This document shows, in pieces, positions 26,314-35,394 of a DNA stretch of 64,000 bases. Positions within the stretch are counted from its first letter, which is position 1. Each line of letters begins with the position of its first letter. The notes beneath the pieces are model-generated. The model had not been told where the DNA came from. It saw nothing but the letters and a program-made list of their open reading frames with translations, and searched no databases. Position numbers and translations under genes: made by a program. Source of the stretch: Alteromonas sp. BL110 (GTDB lineage: Bacteria; Pseudomonadota; Gammaproteobacteria; Enterobacterales; Alteromonadaceae); the NCBI RefSeq assembly GCF_003443615.1, contig NZ_CP031967.1, forward strand, positions 1,488,001 through 1,552,000, written 5' to 3'.

Positions 26314-27054
26314 ATGCAGTTTTTTAGGTCTATTAACAAAGTCGAAGCAATGACCTTCGACCTTGACGACACCCTTTACAATAACGACCCTATTATTCGA
26401 CGGGCCGAGGAAGCGCTTCAAGCGCATATTGCTAAGCACCACAAGTCAGCCGCCGCGTTGTCGGCAAACGACTGGTTAGCACTAAAGCGAGCTGCAATTA
26501 AAAAAGATCTGCGCTTAGCCTCTGATATGGGTCAGCTTAGACGTGTAGTGCTTACCGCCGCACTGTCTAATACGGCACCTGAAAAATTAAAAACAGACCT
26601 GGCCAACAGTGGTGAACTTAGTGAGGCAGTAGAGGCATGCTTTAACTGCTTTTACGATGCGAGAAGTAACTTTGAGCTTGCAGACGATGTGCACGAAGCG
26701 TTAAAAGCCGTGAGCAGTAAGCTGCCGATTATTGGTATTACTAACGGTAACGTAAACGCACAAAAGGTAGGTATTGATGGCTATTTTAAGACCATTTTTC
26801 ACGCCAGCACATCACGGCCAATGAAACCAGCCCGCGACATGTATGATGAAGCCGCAGCACTTTTACACATTGCACCAAAACACATTCTTCACGTAGGCGA
26901 TAACGTCATCAAAGACGTACAAGGAGCAATTAACGCTGGCTATCAGGCAGCATGGTTTGCCTGTAACAGGCCCATGAAGTTATCCTACGAACCTGTGAGC
27001 GTACTGCCCCACGTAGCACTAGACAACCTCAACGAGCTAACCCACTTCCTATAA
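26314..27054 (+). CDS. yigB: HAD phosphatase, YigB-like
   Basis: A 246-aa HAD-IA phosphatase; E. coli YigB dephosphorylates the riboflavin intermediate 5-amino-6-(5-phosphoribitylamino)uracil. Motif I is MTFDLDDTLYNN with Asp16 and Asp18; motif II GITNGN; motif III lysine in RPMKPARDMY; motif IV HVGDNVIKDV. It is the last gene of the operon and is followed after six bases by a palindrome that probably ends transcription. The symbol rests on sequence and on its position after xerC, as in E. coli. Confidence 0.9.
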   Translation: MQFFRSINKVEAMTFDLDDTLYNNDPIIRRAEEALQAHIAKHHKSAAALSANDWLALKRAAIKKDLRLASDMGQLRRVVLTAALSNTAPEKLKTDLANSGELSEAVEACFNCFYDARSNFELADDVHEALKAVSSKLPIIGITNGNVNAQKVGIDGYFKTIFHASTSRPMKPARDMYDEAAALLHIAPKHILHVGDNVIKDVQGAINAGYQAAWFACNRPMKLSYEPVSVLPHVALDNLNELTHFL

Positions 27055-27059
27055 ATAAT

Positions 27060-27085
27060 GGGGTCAGAGTCAGGACTCTGACCCC
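27060..27085. repeat. REP-like 12-2-12 palindrome
   Basis: GGGGTCAGAGTC (27060-27071) and GACTCTGACCCC (27074-27085) are perfect reverse complements around the two bases AG. This GGGGTCAGAGTC word is known from dispersed palindromes linked with REP-associated tyrosine transposases in several bacteria. Only one copy was noticed in the window and no transposase is nearby. It sits exactly between the convergent yigB and cysE genes and may act as a bidirectional terminator. Confidence 0.7.
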
Positions 27086-27091
27086 GCAATT

Positions 27092-27889
27092 TTAGTTATC
27101 TTCTAGGACGTTTTGGCGCATGGATTCGCAGGGGCTTTGACAAACTGGTCTCCCAACCACTTTCGCAGGAACGCCCACCACGGTCACGTGGGCTGGAACA
27201 CTGTTAAGTACTACGCTACCAGCGCCGACTTTTGAGCCTTCACCTATCTCGATATTTCCTAAGATTTTGGCTCCAGCGCCAATTAACACGCCTTGGCGAA
27301 TTTTGGGGTGACGATCGCCCGATTCATTACCCGTACCGCCCAGCGTAACGCTTTGCAAAATAGATACATTGTCTTCTACTACCGCAGTCTCACCCACGAC
27401 AATACCGGTAGCGTGGTCGAACATAACACCCTTACCAATTCGCGCTGCTGGATGTATGTCTACGCCAAAGCTTGATGAGTTACGACTTTGCAAAAACAGG
27501 GCTAACTGATGGCGCCCGTGAACCCAAAGGTAATGCGCCATTCGATGCACCTGCACGGCATGGAAACCCTTGAAGTGCAGTAAAGGGGTAAGGTAATCGT
27601 TCACTGCGGCATCGCGCGCATTAATCGCCATAATGTCAGCAATAGCGGCCTCGCTAATGCCTGGCTCTAACAAGTAGGCTTCGTCAAACACCTCACGTAT
27701 AGCAAGCGCAGGCATTACGTCATCTGCCATTTTGTTTGACAGAATGAAGCTTAGCGACGACTCGAAATTATGGTGCGCAAGAACACTGGCATGTACATAG
27801 CTAGATAGCAAAGGTTCGTTGTCAGCAACAATTTGCGCTTCTTGTTTGAGCGTCGACCAGAAATCGATGGGCGTAGAAAGTGCGGTCAT
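27092..27889 (-). CDS. cysE: serine O-acetyltransferase
   Basis: Acetylates L-serine with acetyl-CoA, the first step of cysteine synthesis. It has 265 aa from the ATG at 27889, chosen because GGGA lies seven bases upstream; the ATG two codons before is too close to it. It has an N-terminal helical domain, then a left-handed beta helix of hexapeptide repeats with DIHPAARIGKGVMFDHATG and the catalytic His region, SVTLGGTGNESGDRHPKI. The match to E. coli CysE is close throughout. In E. coli yigB is followed directly by uvrD; here cysE is interposed on the opposite strand. Confidence 0.96.
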   Translation of the reverse strand: MTALSTPIDFWSTLKQEAQIVADNEPLLSSYVHASVLAHHNFESSLSFILSNKMADDVMPALAIREVFDEAYLLEPGISEAAIADIMAINARDAAVNDYLTPLLHFKGFHAVQVHRMAHYLWVHGRHQLALFLQSRNSSSFGVDIHPAARIGKGVMFDHATGIVVGETAVVEDNVSILQSVTLGGTGNESGDRHPKIRQGVLIGAGAKILGNIEIGEGSKVGAGSVVLNSVPAHVTVVGVPAKVVGRPVCQSPCESMRQNVLEDN

Positions 27890-28390
27890 AAGCATATCCC
27901 GTTAATGTGCTGTTTGTGTGCCAATGTTTGTCGATTAAAAGTTGGGGCTGTGTGCTTTTTCAGCTTGTCTAAAATAGCTTAACTCTTTTGCTAACTCTCG
28001 CCTTGTATGAAAGTGCAGAGATAACCAAGATAAACGAGCGGAAAGTTTACCCGAGTTTGGCGTGATGCAATACCGATGTGATACCTGCCAAGCGCATAAT
28101 TCGATCAATTTATCGTATTAATTCGTTATAGCTAATAACTGTATCTTTCAGTTGTGCACCTTTGAATCTTTCTTTGACCGCACTTGGCTCTATCACTATT
28201 TAATTACACTAGTTAAAACGCCCGTTTATTTCATTAAGGGATGCGTATAACCGCACGCCTTAAAATAGGTAAATAACCGTTCTTTTATTTGGCGAAAAGG
28301 GTAAAAAAACTGGACTGTATAAATTAACAGGCTGATGGCATAATAGCGTGCTGCTGAATGTGTAACAATATCAACTTACAGGTGCCAACT
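27890..28390. other. 501-bp cysE-uvrD divergent intergenic region
   Basis: The largest gap in the window. Near uvrD it holds a LexA box (28315-28330) and an extended -10-like TGGCATAAT (28336-28344). An inverted repeat GTTAT-AGCTA-ATAAC lies at 28125-28139 in AT-rich sequence. The middle (27990-28120) shows no open frame, hairpin with T-run, or tRNA-like fold; a small RNA cannot be excluded. Confidence 0.4.
28315..28330. promoter_or_regulatory. LexA (SOS) box of uvrD
   Basis: CTGTATAAATTAACAG matches the gammaproteobacterial LexA consensus CTGT-N8-ACAG with an A/T-rich core. It lies 61 bases before the uvrD start and overlaps the spacer of the likely promoter (extended -10 TGGCATAAT at 28336-28344). 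E. coli uvrD is also SOS-controlled, so function is likely. Confidence 0.8.
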
Positions 28391-30562
28391 ATGGATGTAT
28401 CTCGACTGCTAGACGAGCTTAACGACAAACAGCGTGAAGCAGTAGCAGCCCCATTATCTAATGCTCTAGTATTAGCTGGTGCAGGTAGTGGTAAAACCCG
28501 TGTATTAGTGCATCGCATTGCGTGGTTGATGGAAGTCGAAAACATCGCACCTTTTTCTATTCTAGCGGTTACCTTTACTAATAAGGCAGCGAAAGAGATG
28601 CGCGGCCGTATTGAATCATTAATGGGGCGCAGCCTGCACAATATGTGGATTGGTACCTTCCACGGGCTTGCACATCGCCTATTGCGTGCGCACCACGCTG
28701 AAGCTAATTTGCCTGAAAACTTTCAGATAATCGATTCTGACGATCAGTATCGTCTGATTCGCCGCATTCTGAAAGCCATGAATTTAGATGAAAAACATTG
28801 GGCCCCTCGACAAATCCAGTGGTATATAAATGGTAATAAAGACGAAGGTCTGCGCCCTCAGCACATCGAGACCCATGGCGATCATATCCAAAAGACCATG
28901 CGCGAGGTCTACGCTGCATATCAAGACGCCTGCGACCGTTCAGGCTTGGTTGATTTTGCTGAGCTATTGCTGCGCGCTCATGAATTGTGGGCAAAGAACC
29001 CTGAGGTGTTGGCTCACTACCAGCGCCGTTTCCGTGCTGTGTTAGTTGACGAGTTCCAAGATACCAACAACATCCAATATGCATGGCTTCGTATGCTATG
29101 CAGCGGCGACAATAATAACATTATGATTGTTGGCGACGACGATCAGTCTATTTACGGCTGGCGCGGTGCAAACGTAGATAATATTCAGCATTTCCTAAAA
29201 GACTTTAATGAGCCTACCACTATTCGCCTTGAGCAGAATTACCGTTCTACCGGGAACATTCTGAAAGCAGCGAATACGGTTATCGACAATAATACTGGCC
29301 GTTTAGGGAAAGAGTTGTGGACAGAAGACGCCCAGGGAGAACTTATTTCTGTTTATGCGGGTTTTAACGAGCTCGACGAAGCGCGCTTTATTGTTTCAAA
29401 AATTAAAGACTGGCTAAATCAAGGCAACGCTCTTAGCGACACCGCTATTCTTTACAGAAACAACGCCCAGTCCCGTGTACTGGAAGAAGCGTTATTACAT
29501 GAAGGGTTGGCCTATCGCATCTACGGTGGTTTGCGCTTCTTCGAACGCCAAGAAATTAAAGATGCCTTAGGCTACATGCGTATGGTGAGCCACCCGCACG
29601 ATGACGCTGCTTTCGAGCGTGTGGTAAATACCCCAAGTCGCGGTATTGGTGAAAAAACCCTTTCGCAAGTGCGCGATACTGCGCGCATGCACAACTGTTC
29701 TATGTGGCAAGCCAGCCAGCTGCTTATAAACGAAGGTGGCTTTAAAGGCCGTGCACTAAACGCTATGCAAAGCTTTGTATTACTAATTACAGAGCTTGAA
29801 CAAGCCACATTAGACGAGCCTCTGGATCAGCAGGCCGATAAAGCCATTCGCCAATCTGGCCTGTACGCCATGTACCAAGCTGAGCGCGGTGAAAAGGCCC
29901 AGGCACGACTGGAAAACTTAGAAGAACTGGTCAGTGCTTGTAAAACCTTTATCGTTCCCGAAGAAGCCGAAGAAATGTCGCCGCTGGCCGCGTTTTTGGC
30001 CCACGCTTCACTTGAAGCCGGGGAAACCCAAGCGGATAAAGACCAAGATGCGGTGCAGATGATGACTATCCACACAGCCAAAGGCCTTGAGTTTCCATTG
30101 GTGTTCTTAGCCGGCGTGGAAGAAGGTATGTTCCCTAGCCAGATGACTAACGACGAACCAGGTCGAATGGAAGAGGAACGCAGACTTTGCTATGTTGGTA
30201 TGACCCGCGCTATGCAAAAGTTGTATATCACTTACGCAGAAAGTCGTCGATTATATGGTCAAGACAAGTATCATACGGCTTCGCGCTTTATTCGCGAGAT
30301 GCCAGCAGATTGTGTGGAAGAAGTCAGGCTTAAATCCACCATTTCGCGGCCTGTACATAATCGCTTTAGCCAAGCGACCTCGCACGCCAGTTTTGAAGAA
30401 ACAGGCTTTAGTTTAGGTGAGCGCGTTGTGCACCGTAAATTCGGGGAAGGCATTGTGCTTAACTACGAAGGTAGTGGTGAGCATGGCCGAGTTCAAGTAA
30501 ACTTCGATGAATTTGGCAGCAAATGGCTGGTACTTGCTTACGCAAAGCTGGAGAAAGCGTAA
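28391..30562 (+). CDS. uvrD: DNA helicase II
   Basis: A 3'-5' superfamily I helicase for excision and mismatch repair. It has 723 aa from MDVSRLLDELNDKQREAVAAP, the exact family start; a frame 11 codons longer is discarded. Walker A is GAGSGKTRV with Lys35, as in E. coli; Walker B VDEFQDTN; motif III VGDDDQSIYGWRG; motif IV LEQNYRST; motif V TIHTAKGLEF; motif VI YVGMTRAMQ. The C-terminal Tudor-like tail RVVHRKFGEGIVLNYEGSGEH binds partners such as RNA polymerase in E. coli. Regulated by the LexA box upstream. Confidence 0.98.
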   Translation: MDVSRLLDELNDKQREAVAAPLSNALVLAGAGSGKTRVLVHRIAWLMEVENIAPFSILAVTFTNKAAKEMRGRIESLMGRSLHNMWIGTFHGLAHRLLRAHHAEANLPENFQIIDSDDQYRLIRRILKAMNLDEKHWAPRQIQWYINGNKDEGLRPQHIETHGDHIQKTMREVYAAYQDACDRSGLVDFAELLLRAHELWAKNPEVLAHYQRRFRAVLVDEFQDTNNIQYAWLRMLCSGDNNNIMIVGDDDQSIYGWRGANVDNIQHFLKDFNEPTTIRLEQNYRSTGNILKAANTVIDNNTGRLGKELWTEDAQGELISVYAGFNELDEARFIVSKIKDWLNQGNALSDTAILYRNNAQSRVLEEALLHEGLAYRIYGGLRFFERQEIKDALGYMRMVSHPHDDAAFERVVNTPSRGIGEKTLSQVRDTARMHNCSMWQASQLLINEGGFKGRALNAMQSFVLLITELEQATLDEPLDQQADKAIRQSGLYAMYQAERGEKAQARLENLEELVSACKTFIVPEEAEEMSPLAAFLAHASLEAGETQADKDQDAVQMMTIHTAKGLEFPLVFLAGVEEGMFPSQMTNDEPGRMEEERRLCYVGMTRAMQKLYITYAESRRLYGQDKYHTASRFIREMPADCVEEVRLKSTISRPVHNRFSQATSHASFEETGFSLGERVVHRKFGEGIVLNYEGSGEHGRVQVNFDEFGSKWLVLAYAKLEKA

Positions 30563-30604
30563 CGTTATTAATTGGCAAGGTAGCCTAACTCTAAGTTGGA
30601 ATGT

Positions 30605-31882
30605 ATGCAGCAACACGTGCTGATCATCGAAAATGGTGAAGGTAACCTTGAACTAATCGCGAAGCTAGTACGCCGCTCGAGTCTTACGCCTGTGGGCGCA
30701 ACGTCGCTTACCGAAGGAAAGGCACGCTTTGCACAAGAAATACCTGAAAGTTTTTTGTGCGCCATTGTTGCTTACTCATTACCCGATGCGCCAAAAGGTG
30801 AAGCCATCGACTTTGCCGTTGAATCTTTCATTCCTACCATTGCGACAACCGAAAACCTAGACAATGCTATTCGCGACAAGGTGCTTGAACGAGATGTTGT
30901 CGATTACATTCCTAAAGAAAATTCACAAAACTACGACTACCTAAACCGTCTGATAAGCCGTCTAGAAAAAAACAAATCTACCGGCGTTGTAGTGGTAAGT
31001 ACCAATCGTGTTTTGCGCTCAAAAACGGTTTCATTACTTCAGCGACATAACTTTATAGCGTTTGAATGTTTAACGGCTACCGACGCAATGCAGTGCCTTT
31101 CTGAACATAAAAATGTGCGTCTTGTTATTACCGATAACACGCTACCCGACATGACGGGCACCCATTTTGTCGCCAGCTTAAGGAAAGCATTTTCTAAAGA
31201 ACAGCTAGCCATAATGGGCATTGCTGGAGGTAAAGGCATGCTAATGTCTGCGCACTTTATCAAAAGCGGCGCTAATGATTTCTTACGCGTACCTTACTGC
31301 CATGAAGAGTTTTTGTGTCGCGTAATGCAAAACGTGGAATATATCGAAAGTGTTGAGGAAATACGCCGCGTAGCAAATACGGATTATTTAACCGGCCTAC
31401 CCAACAGACGCCACTTCTTTTACATGGTCACGGTACAGCATCAATATTTATCTGATGATCATGCCCTGGCACTTATCGACCTGGACTTCTTTAAGTCGAT
31501 TAACGACACCCATGGTCACGACGCCGGTGACATTGTGCTTAAGGCCGTAGCCGCACTTATTGAGTTTTACTTCCCTGATGAAATTATTTCGCGCTTTGGT
31601 GGTGAGGAGTTTTGTATTTACATGCCTTCAACGCAACTTGATGAAGCCTGCGAACGCTTGGAAGATTTCAGAAAAGTGGTGGAAGCTGAAGTTATCCAGC
31701 TTCCCAAAACCGATATAAAAGTTACCTGCAGTATTGGAGCAAGTGGCGCCCACACCCAAAGGGTGGATAAACTATTAAGCCTGGCTGATAAACAGCTGTA
31801 CGCCGCCAAAAATAGCGGACGAAATCAGGTCAAGTGCGAGCCACCCGATGCACCTCACCAAGAGCAAGGTTCTTTACTTTAA
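30605..31882 (+). CDS. diguanylate cyclase with two degenerate receiver domains
   Basis: A 425-aa cytosolic protein with REC-REC-GGDEF layout. The first REC (residues about 3-115) has Tyr57 where the phospho-Asp should be (VAYSLPD). The second (about 125-245) keeps Asp177 in ITDNTLPDMTG but its N-terminal acidic pair is replaced (VVVVSTNRV). The cyclase domain has GGEEF at 332-336, an active form, plus ALIDLDFFKSINDTHGHDAGD. There is no RxxD inhibitory I-site. The ATG at 30605 is chosen over a TTG three codons earlier. It lies 42 bp after uvrD; no histidine kinase is nearby, so phosphorylation is unlikely to be a simple switch. Confidence 0.9.
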   Translation: MQQHVLIIENGEGNLELIAKLVRRSSLTPVGATSLTEGKARFAQEIPESFLCAIVAYSLPDAPKGEAIDFAVESFIPTIATTENLDNAIRDKVLERDVVDYIPKENSQNYDYLNRLISRLEKNKSTGVVVVSTNRVLRSKTVSLLQRHNFIAFECLTATDAMQCLSEHKNVRLVITDNTLPDMTGTHFVASLRKAFSKEQLAIMGIAGGKGMLMSAHFIKSGANDFLRVPYCHEEFLCRVMQNVEYIESVEEIRRVANTDYLTGLPNRRHFFYMVTVQHQYLSDDHALALIDLDFFKSINDTHGHDAGDIVLKAVAALIEFYFPDEIISRFGGEEFCIYMPSTQLDEACERLEDFRKVVEAEVIQLPKTDIKVTCSIGASGAHTQRVDKLLSLADKQLYAAKNSGRNQVKCEPPDAPHQEQGSLL

Positions 31883-32063
31883 CTTTTTTGCTTTGGCTTT
31901 AGCTTCATTACTTAAACAAACCTCGCCTAACCTACATGGCGTAACTCAGTATTTTCCCACACTGCACTACTATCGATAAAAGCGCACTGCTTGTGCAACT
32001 GGGCGCTTTAAACTGCTGCTTTGCGTATGGTTTTACGTCTCGCAGGACTGCAAGAACAGCCCC

Positions 32064-32978
32064 CTACTCTACTACAAGCTTTTGAGCTTTTCGTTGGCTG
32101 CGGTAATTAACCAACGAGTCGGCACTAAACAAAATAAGCGCAAGCCACACAAACCCGAAAGTAACCAAACGCGACTCTTCAAGGGGCTCGCCATAAAGAT
32201 AGACGGCCAATATAAACATAAGCGTTGGCCCTATATACTGAAAAAAGCCTAAAGTTGAATACATAATACGTCGCGCTGCAGCGGTAAAGCAAAGTAACGG
32301 CGCAGTGGTAACAATACCAGCCGCTAGGATAAGGGAGTTTAGGGTGGCGTCGTTATTAAATAAGTTACTGTATTCAGAACCAAAGAATACCCAGTAGACG
32401 ATAGCTAGTGGCGATAACATTAAGGTTTCAATAAAAAGGCCCGGTAGCGAATCTACTGCCACCTGCTTACGCAACAAACCGTACACGCTGAAGCTTCCTG
32501 CAAGTACTAAGGCAATCCACGGCACGTGACCGTAAGAGAAAATAAGAATGGCAACGCCAATCACAGCAAGCCCAACCGCTACGCGCTGAAGATTGCGTAG
32601 TCTCTCACCTAAAAATAACCGGCCTAAGAAAACGTTGATAAGAGGGTTAATGTAATAGCCAAGGCTAGCATCAAGAATATGGTCGTTATTAATCGCCCAG
32701 ATGAACAAAAGCCAGTTTGCTCCCAGCAGCAGCCCGGCTACGAACAAAATCTGCATAACCCGCTTATTGCGAAGCGCTGCCCCCACTTTTGGCCATTGCT
32801 TTAATGCAGCGATAAGTCCAACTAAAAGCACAACAGACCAAATTACCCTGTGCATAAGTATTTCAGCGGCGGGTAATACCATCAACTGTTTGAAGTAAAC
32901 AGGTGCAACACCCCACATACTGTATGCGGCAATCGCGCAAATTACGCCAACTTGGGCGGCACTGGCTTGCTTAGACAC
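32064..32978 (-). CDS. rarD: EamA-family transporter RarD
   Basis: A 304-aa inner-membrane protein of the drug/metabolite transporter superfamily, with ten predicted helices (two EamA repeats). The start is a GTG at 32978 with GGAG six bases upstream; a TTG four codons earlier is not preceded by one. Motifs of RarD include AAYSMWGVAPVYFKQL, NWLLFIWAINNDHILDASLGYYINPL and SFSVYGLLRKQ. E. coli RarD was named for chloramphenicol resistance; its natural substrate is unsettled. Its location next to yigI and recQ is as in E. coli. Confidence 0.92.
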   Translation of the reverse strand: MSKQASAAQVGVICAIAAYSMWGVAPVYFKQLMVLPAAEILMHRVIWSVVLLVGLIAALKQWPKVGAALRNKRVMQILFVAGLLLGANWLLFIWAINNDHILDASLGYYINPLINVFLGRLFLGERLRNLQRVAVGLAVIGVAILIFSYGHVPWIALVLAGSFSVYGLLRKQVAVDSLPGLFIETLMLSPLAIVYWVFFGSEYSNLFNNDATLNSLILAAGIVTTAPLLCFTAAARRIMYSTLGFFQYIGPTLMFILAVYLYGEPLEESRLVTFGFVWLALILFSADSLVNYRSQRKAQKLVVE

Positions 32979-33126
32979 GGCGGGCTCCAACGAGATTCAG
33001 GGTAAGAAGGCGCGTATTGTTCATCAGGTTAGATGAATACTCAACCCTTAACGCTTTCCAATGCGGCAAAGGTTGTAAACTGCGCGAAATGTTCCGCGTT
33101 TAAGGCCTAGCTGATTATGAAGAGCC

Positions 33127-33163
33127 CCTCGTACTTATAAGCCGTTACCTTATAAGCACGAGG
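33127..33163. terminator. 15-bp hairpin between mgtE and rarD
   Basis: CCTCGTACTTATAAG (33127-33141) and CTTATAAGCACGAGG (33149-33163) pair with a single G-U pair and a 7-base loop. Transcribed leftwards from mgtE it lies 38 bp after the stop. The T-run is poor, so termination may be weak; an mRNA-stabilising role or a partial read-through into rarD is also possible. Confidence 0.6.
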
Positions 33164-33200
33164 CCTTTATGCAATATTTAAGCATACCGCAGTATACGGG

Positions 33201-34538
33201 TTACAGAAGGAAGAGCGTTCCCAAACCCAAAAACGCCACAAAACCTACAATATCGGTGACAGTAGTCAAGATGACCGAGCCAGATAGCGCAGGGTCTATT
33301 TTTAGCTTGTCCAAAATGACGGGGACAAACACTCCAGCCAAGGCTGCAGCCACAATGTTGAACAGTATAGCTAGACAAATTACTAAGCCAAGCATAGCGT
33401 CGGTGAACCAGAAATATGCCACAACACCTATTACCAGCGCCCATATTACGCCATTCACCCCGCCTACTTTGAGCTCTTTAACCATTAGCGCCCGTAAGTT
33501 AGCTGGGGTCACCTGTCCTAATGCAAGCCCGCGTACAATCAAGGTAAGCGTTTGGCTACCTGCAATGCCACCCATACTTGCCACTACTGGCATTAAAACC
33601 GCTAGGGCAACAACCTGTTGAAGCGTGCCCTCAAATAGCCCTATGAACCATGATGCCATAAACGCGGTAAGCAAATTAATGCCAAGCCATAGGGCGCGGT
33701 TTTTCGCACTTTTTGCTACAGGCGAGAATAAATCTTCGTCTTCATCCATACCGGCCGAAGCCATCACCTGGCGTTCGTAAAATTCATTGACCAATTCACT
33801 CGCCGAGGACACATCTAATCGACCTAACAGTTTGTTGCTCTCATCAACTACCGGCAGCGACGCCAGACCTGAACGCTGCACAAGGAGCGATGCATTCATG
33901 GTGTCATCCTCTCCTTGGATAGTAGTCACGTTTTCTTCAGATAAATCAAATAGCGACACGTGATCTTGTGCATTAAACAGGTGGCTAATTTTAACCAGGG
34001 CTGAAAACTGGCCGGACCGATTCACAAGAAAAATACTGTCGCAGTGCTGAGGTATATCGCGCCTTAATAAGCGCAAACCCTCGCGTACTTTTGCGTTCGA
34101 CGGCAGCACTAACTGTTCGTGGTTCACCCAGTGCCCTATTTGATTATCGGGAAATTGTGTGGCTTCTCTGAAGTACTTTCGCTCTTTGGAGTCAAGTGAC
34201 TCATACGCCATATCGACGAGGCGCTTTGGCAACGAATCAAGTAGCTCCAGTAGATCTTCTGCGTCAATATCAGCAAATATCGACGTCCATTCATTGTGAG
34301 GCGTATTGTCGATAAGGATTTCACGCGGGTCACTACGCATCTCAACAAGTACATCAAGCTTACGGTCGCGAGAGATGCCATCCCACACGGCTAAACGCTC
34401 TTCAACTGGCAGTGACTCTAGCAGTGATGCGATATAAACCTCATCTTGCCCGCTTAAAGCAGCAAGTAAGGTAGCCGGATCGTCTGCCATACTTTCAGTG
34501 ACAATCTCTTCAATTAAATCAGGTAATGGCTCTGCCAT
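33201..34538 (-). CDS. mgtE: magnesium transporter MgtE
   Basis: A 445-aa Mg2+-gated Mg2+ channel. It has an N-terminal superhelical domain (residues about 20-125), two CBS domains (about 130-250) that sense cytosolic Mg2+, and five membrane helices (about 275-445). Conserved stretches are MPVVASMGGIAGSQTLTLIVR and the last-helix Asp in TTVTDIVGF. It starts with a strong GGAGG eight bases upstream. In E. coli the corresponding uvrD-recQ neighbourhood carries the unrelated Mg2+ transporter CorA. I saw no M-box riboswitch in the 85-bp leader. Confidence 0.95.
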   Translation of the reverse strand: MAEPLPDLIEEIVTESMADDPATLLAALSGQDEVYIASLLESLPVEERLAVWDGISRDRKLDVLVEMRSDPREILIDNTPHNEWTSIFADIDAEDLLELLDSLPKRLVDMAYESLDSKERKYFREATQFPDNQIGHWVNHEQLVLPSNAKVREGLRLLRRDIPQHCDSIFLVNRSGQFSALVKISHLFNAQDHVSLFDLSEENVTTIQGEDDTMNASLLVQRSGLASLPVVDESNKLLGRLDVSSASELVNEFYERQVMASAGMDEDEDLFSPVAKSAKNRALWLGINLLTAFMASWFIGLFEGTLQQVVALAVLMPVVASMGGIAGSQTLTLIVRGLALGQVTPANLRALMVKELKVGGVNGVIWALVIGVVAYFWFTDAMLGLVICLAILFNIVAAALAGVFVPVILDKLKIDPALSGSVILTTVTDIVGFVAFLGLGTLFLL

Positions 34539-34623
34539 GCTACACCTCCCATTATATCGCTAACGTCCTTTACTCACATAAGCACTAAAGTTAAGGGATG
34601 GTGCATACCTATCGATAAGAATG

Positions 34624-35124
34624 CTATCCCAGCATGTAAGTACCTGTGCCGAAGGCTATGTGATCGCCTTTTTCGTTGTGCAATTCCATTCTGCAAACCA
34701 CTAATTTAGTGCCTTTGCGTATAATCGCTGCGGTCGCAATAAAGCGTTCGCCTCGTCCTGGCCGCAGGTAATCAACACGCATATCAACTGTACCCATGGT
34801 GGGCAATCTAATCTGCAAATCTGCAAGGTGCTCTTCTGTGGTTTGCTTGATGGTCTCTATAATTGAAACTAAACCACCGATGGTGTCTAGCATAGTCGCT
34901 GTTACGCCGCCGTGTAGAATTTTTTGCAAAGGATTACCGGTAAGCGTAGGTTGCCAATTAAGATGCAACGAAATCTGTGTATCTAGACCGGTATCTTGTG
35001 TAACAAACTCCAAGCCTAACAGTTGATTAAAGGGCATATTATCACGAAAAAGCGTAATGACATGATCGATCATAATTTGGTGGTTTAAATTCTTATTAAC
35101 CGTAGTCTCTTCATTGATAGGCAT
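34624..35124 (-). CDS. yigI: acyl-CoA thioesterase, YigI-like hotdog
   Basis: A 166-aa PaaI-type thioesterase. It reads MPFNQLLGLEF, then KILHGGVTATMLDTIGGLVS with the catalytic helix, and TMGTVDMRVDYLRPGRGERF, which matches E. coli YigI almost word for word. The ATG at 35124 follows TGGATT at a suitable spacing; a GTG four codons upstream has no ribosome site. E. coli YigI hydrolyses medium- to long-chain acyl-CoAs. It is leftward, 85 bp from mgtE, and divergent from recQ; pldA, which sits between yigI and recQ in E. coli, is absent here. Confidence 0.9.
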   Translation of the reverse strand: MPINEETTVNKNLNHQIMIDHVITLFRDNMPFNQLLGLEFVTQDTGLDTQISLHLNWQPTLTGNPLQKILHGGVTATMLDTIGGLVSIIETIKQTTEEHLADLQIRLPTMGTVDMRVDYLRPGRGERFIATAAIIRKGTKLVVCRMELHNEKGDHIAFGTGTYMLG

Positions 35125-35394
35125 TGTGTAATCCACTTATTGTGACTGTACCCACAACATTACTACTGAACACATCAAGCGAGGAAATTAATCCAACCAA
35201 TATCACCTAATCAGATTCGTTTATGTGACATTAGGCCCTTCGTTGGTTCGGCGTCATCCCGACACATTACTTGTTCAAAAAGCATACGAGCTTGTTCGGT
35301 TACACAGTGATTACCCACGTCATCGCTGCATTTTAGTCTAGTTTTTTAAATTGACCCGTGAAGCCAAGCCTAAAAACGCGTAAAATCCTGCACC

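Noticed and set aside
33169..33621. A 150-codon frame opposite mgtE
   Set aside because: Shadow of the MgtE membrane region, without a family signature or start signal.
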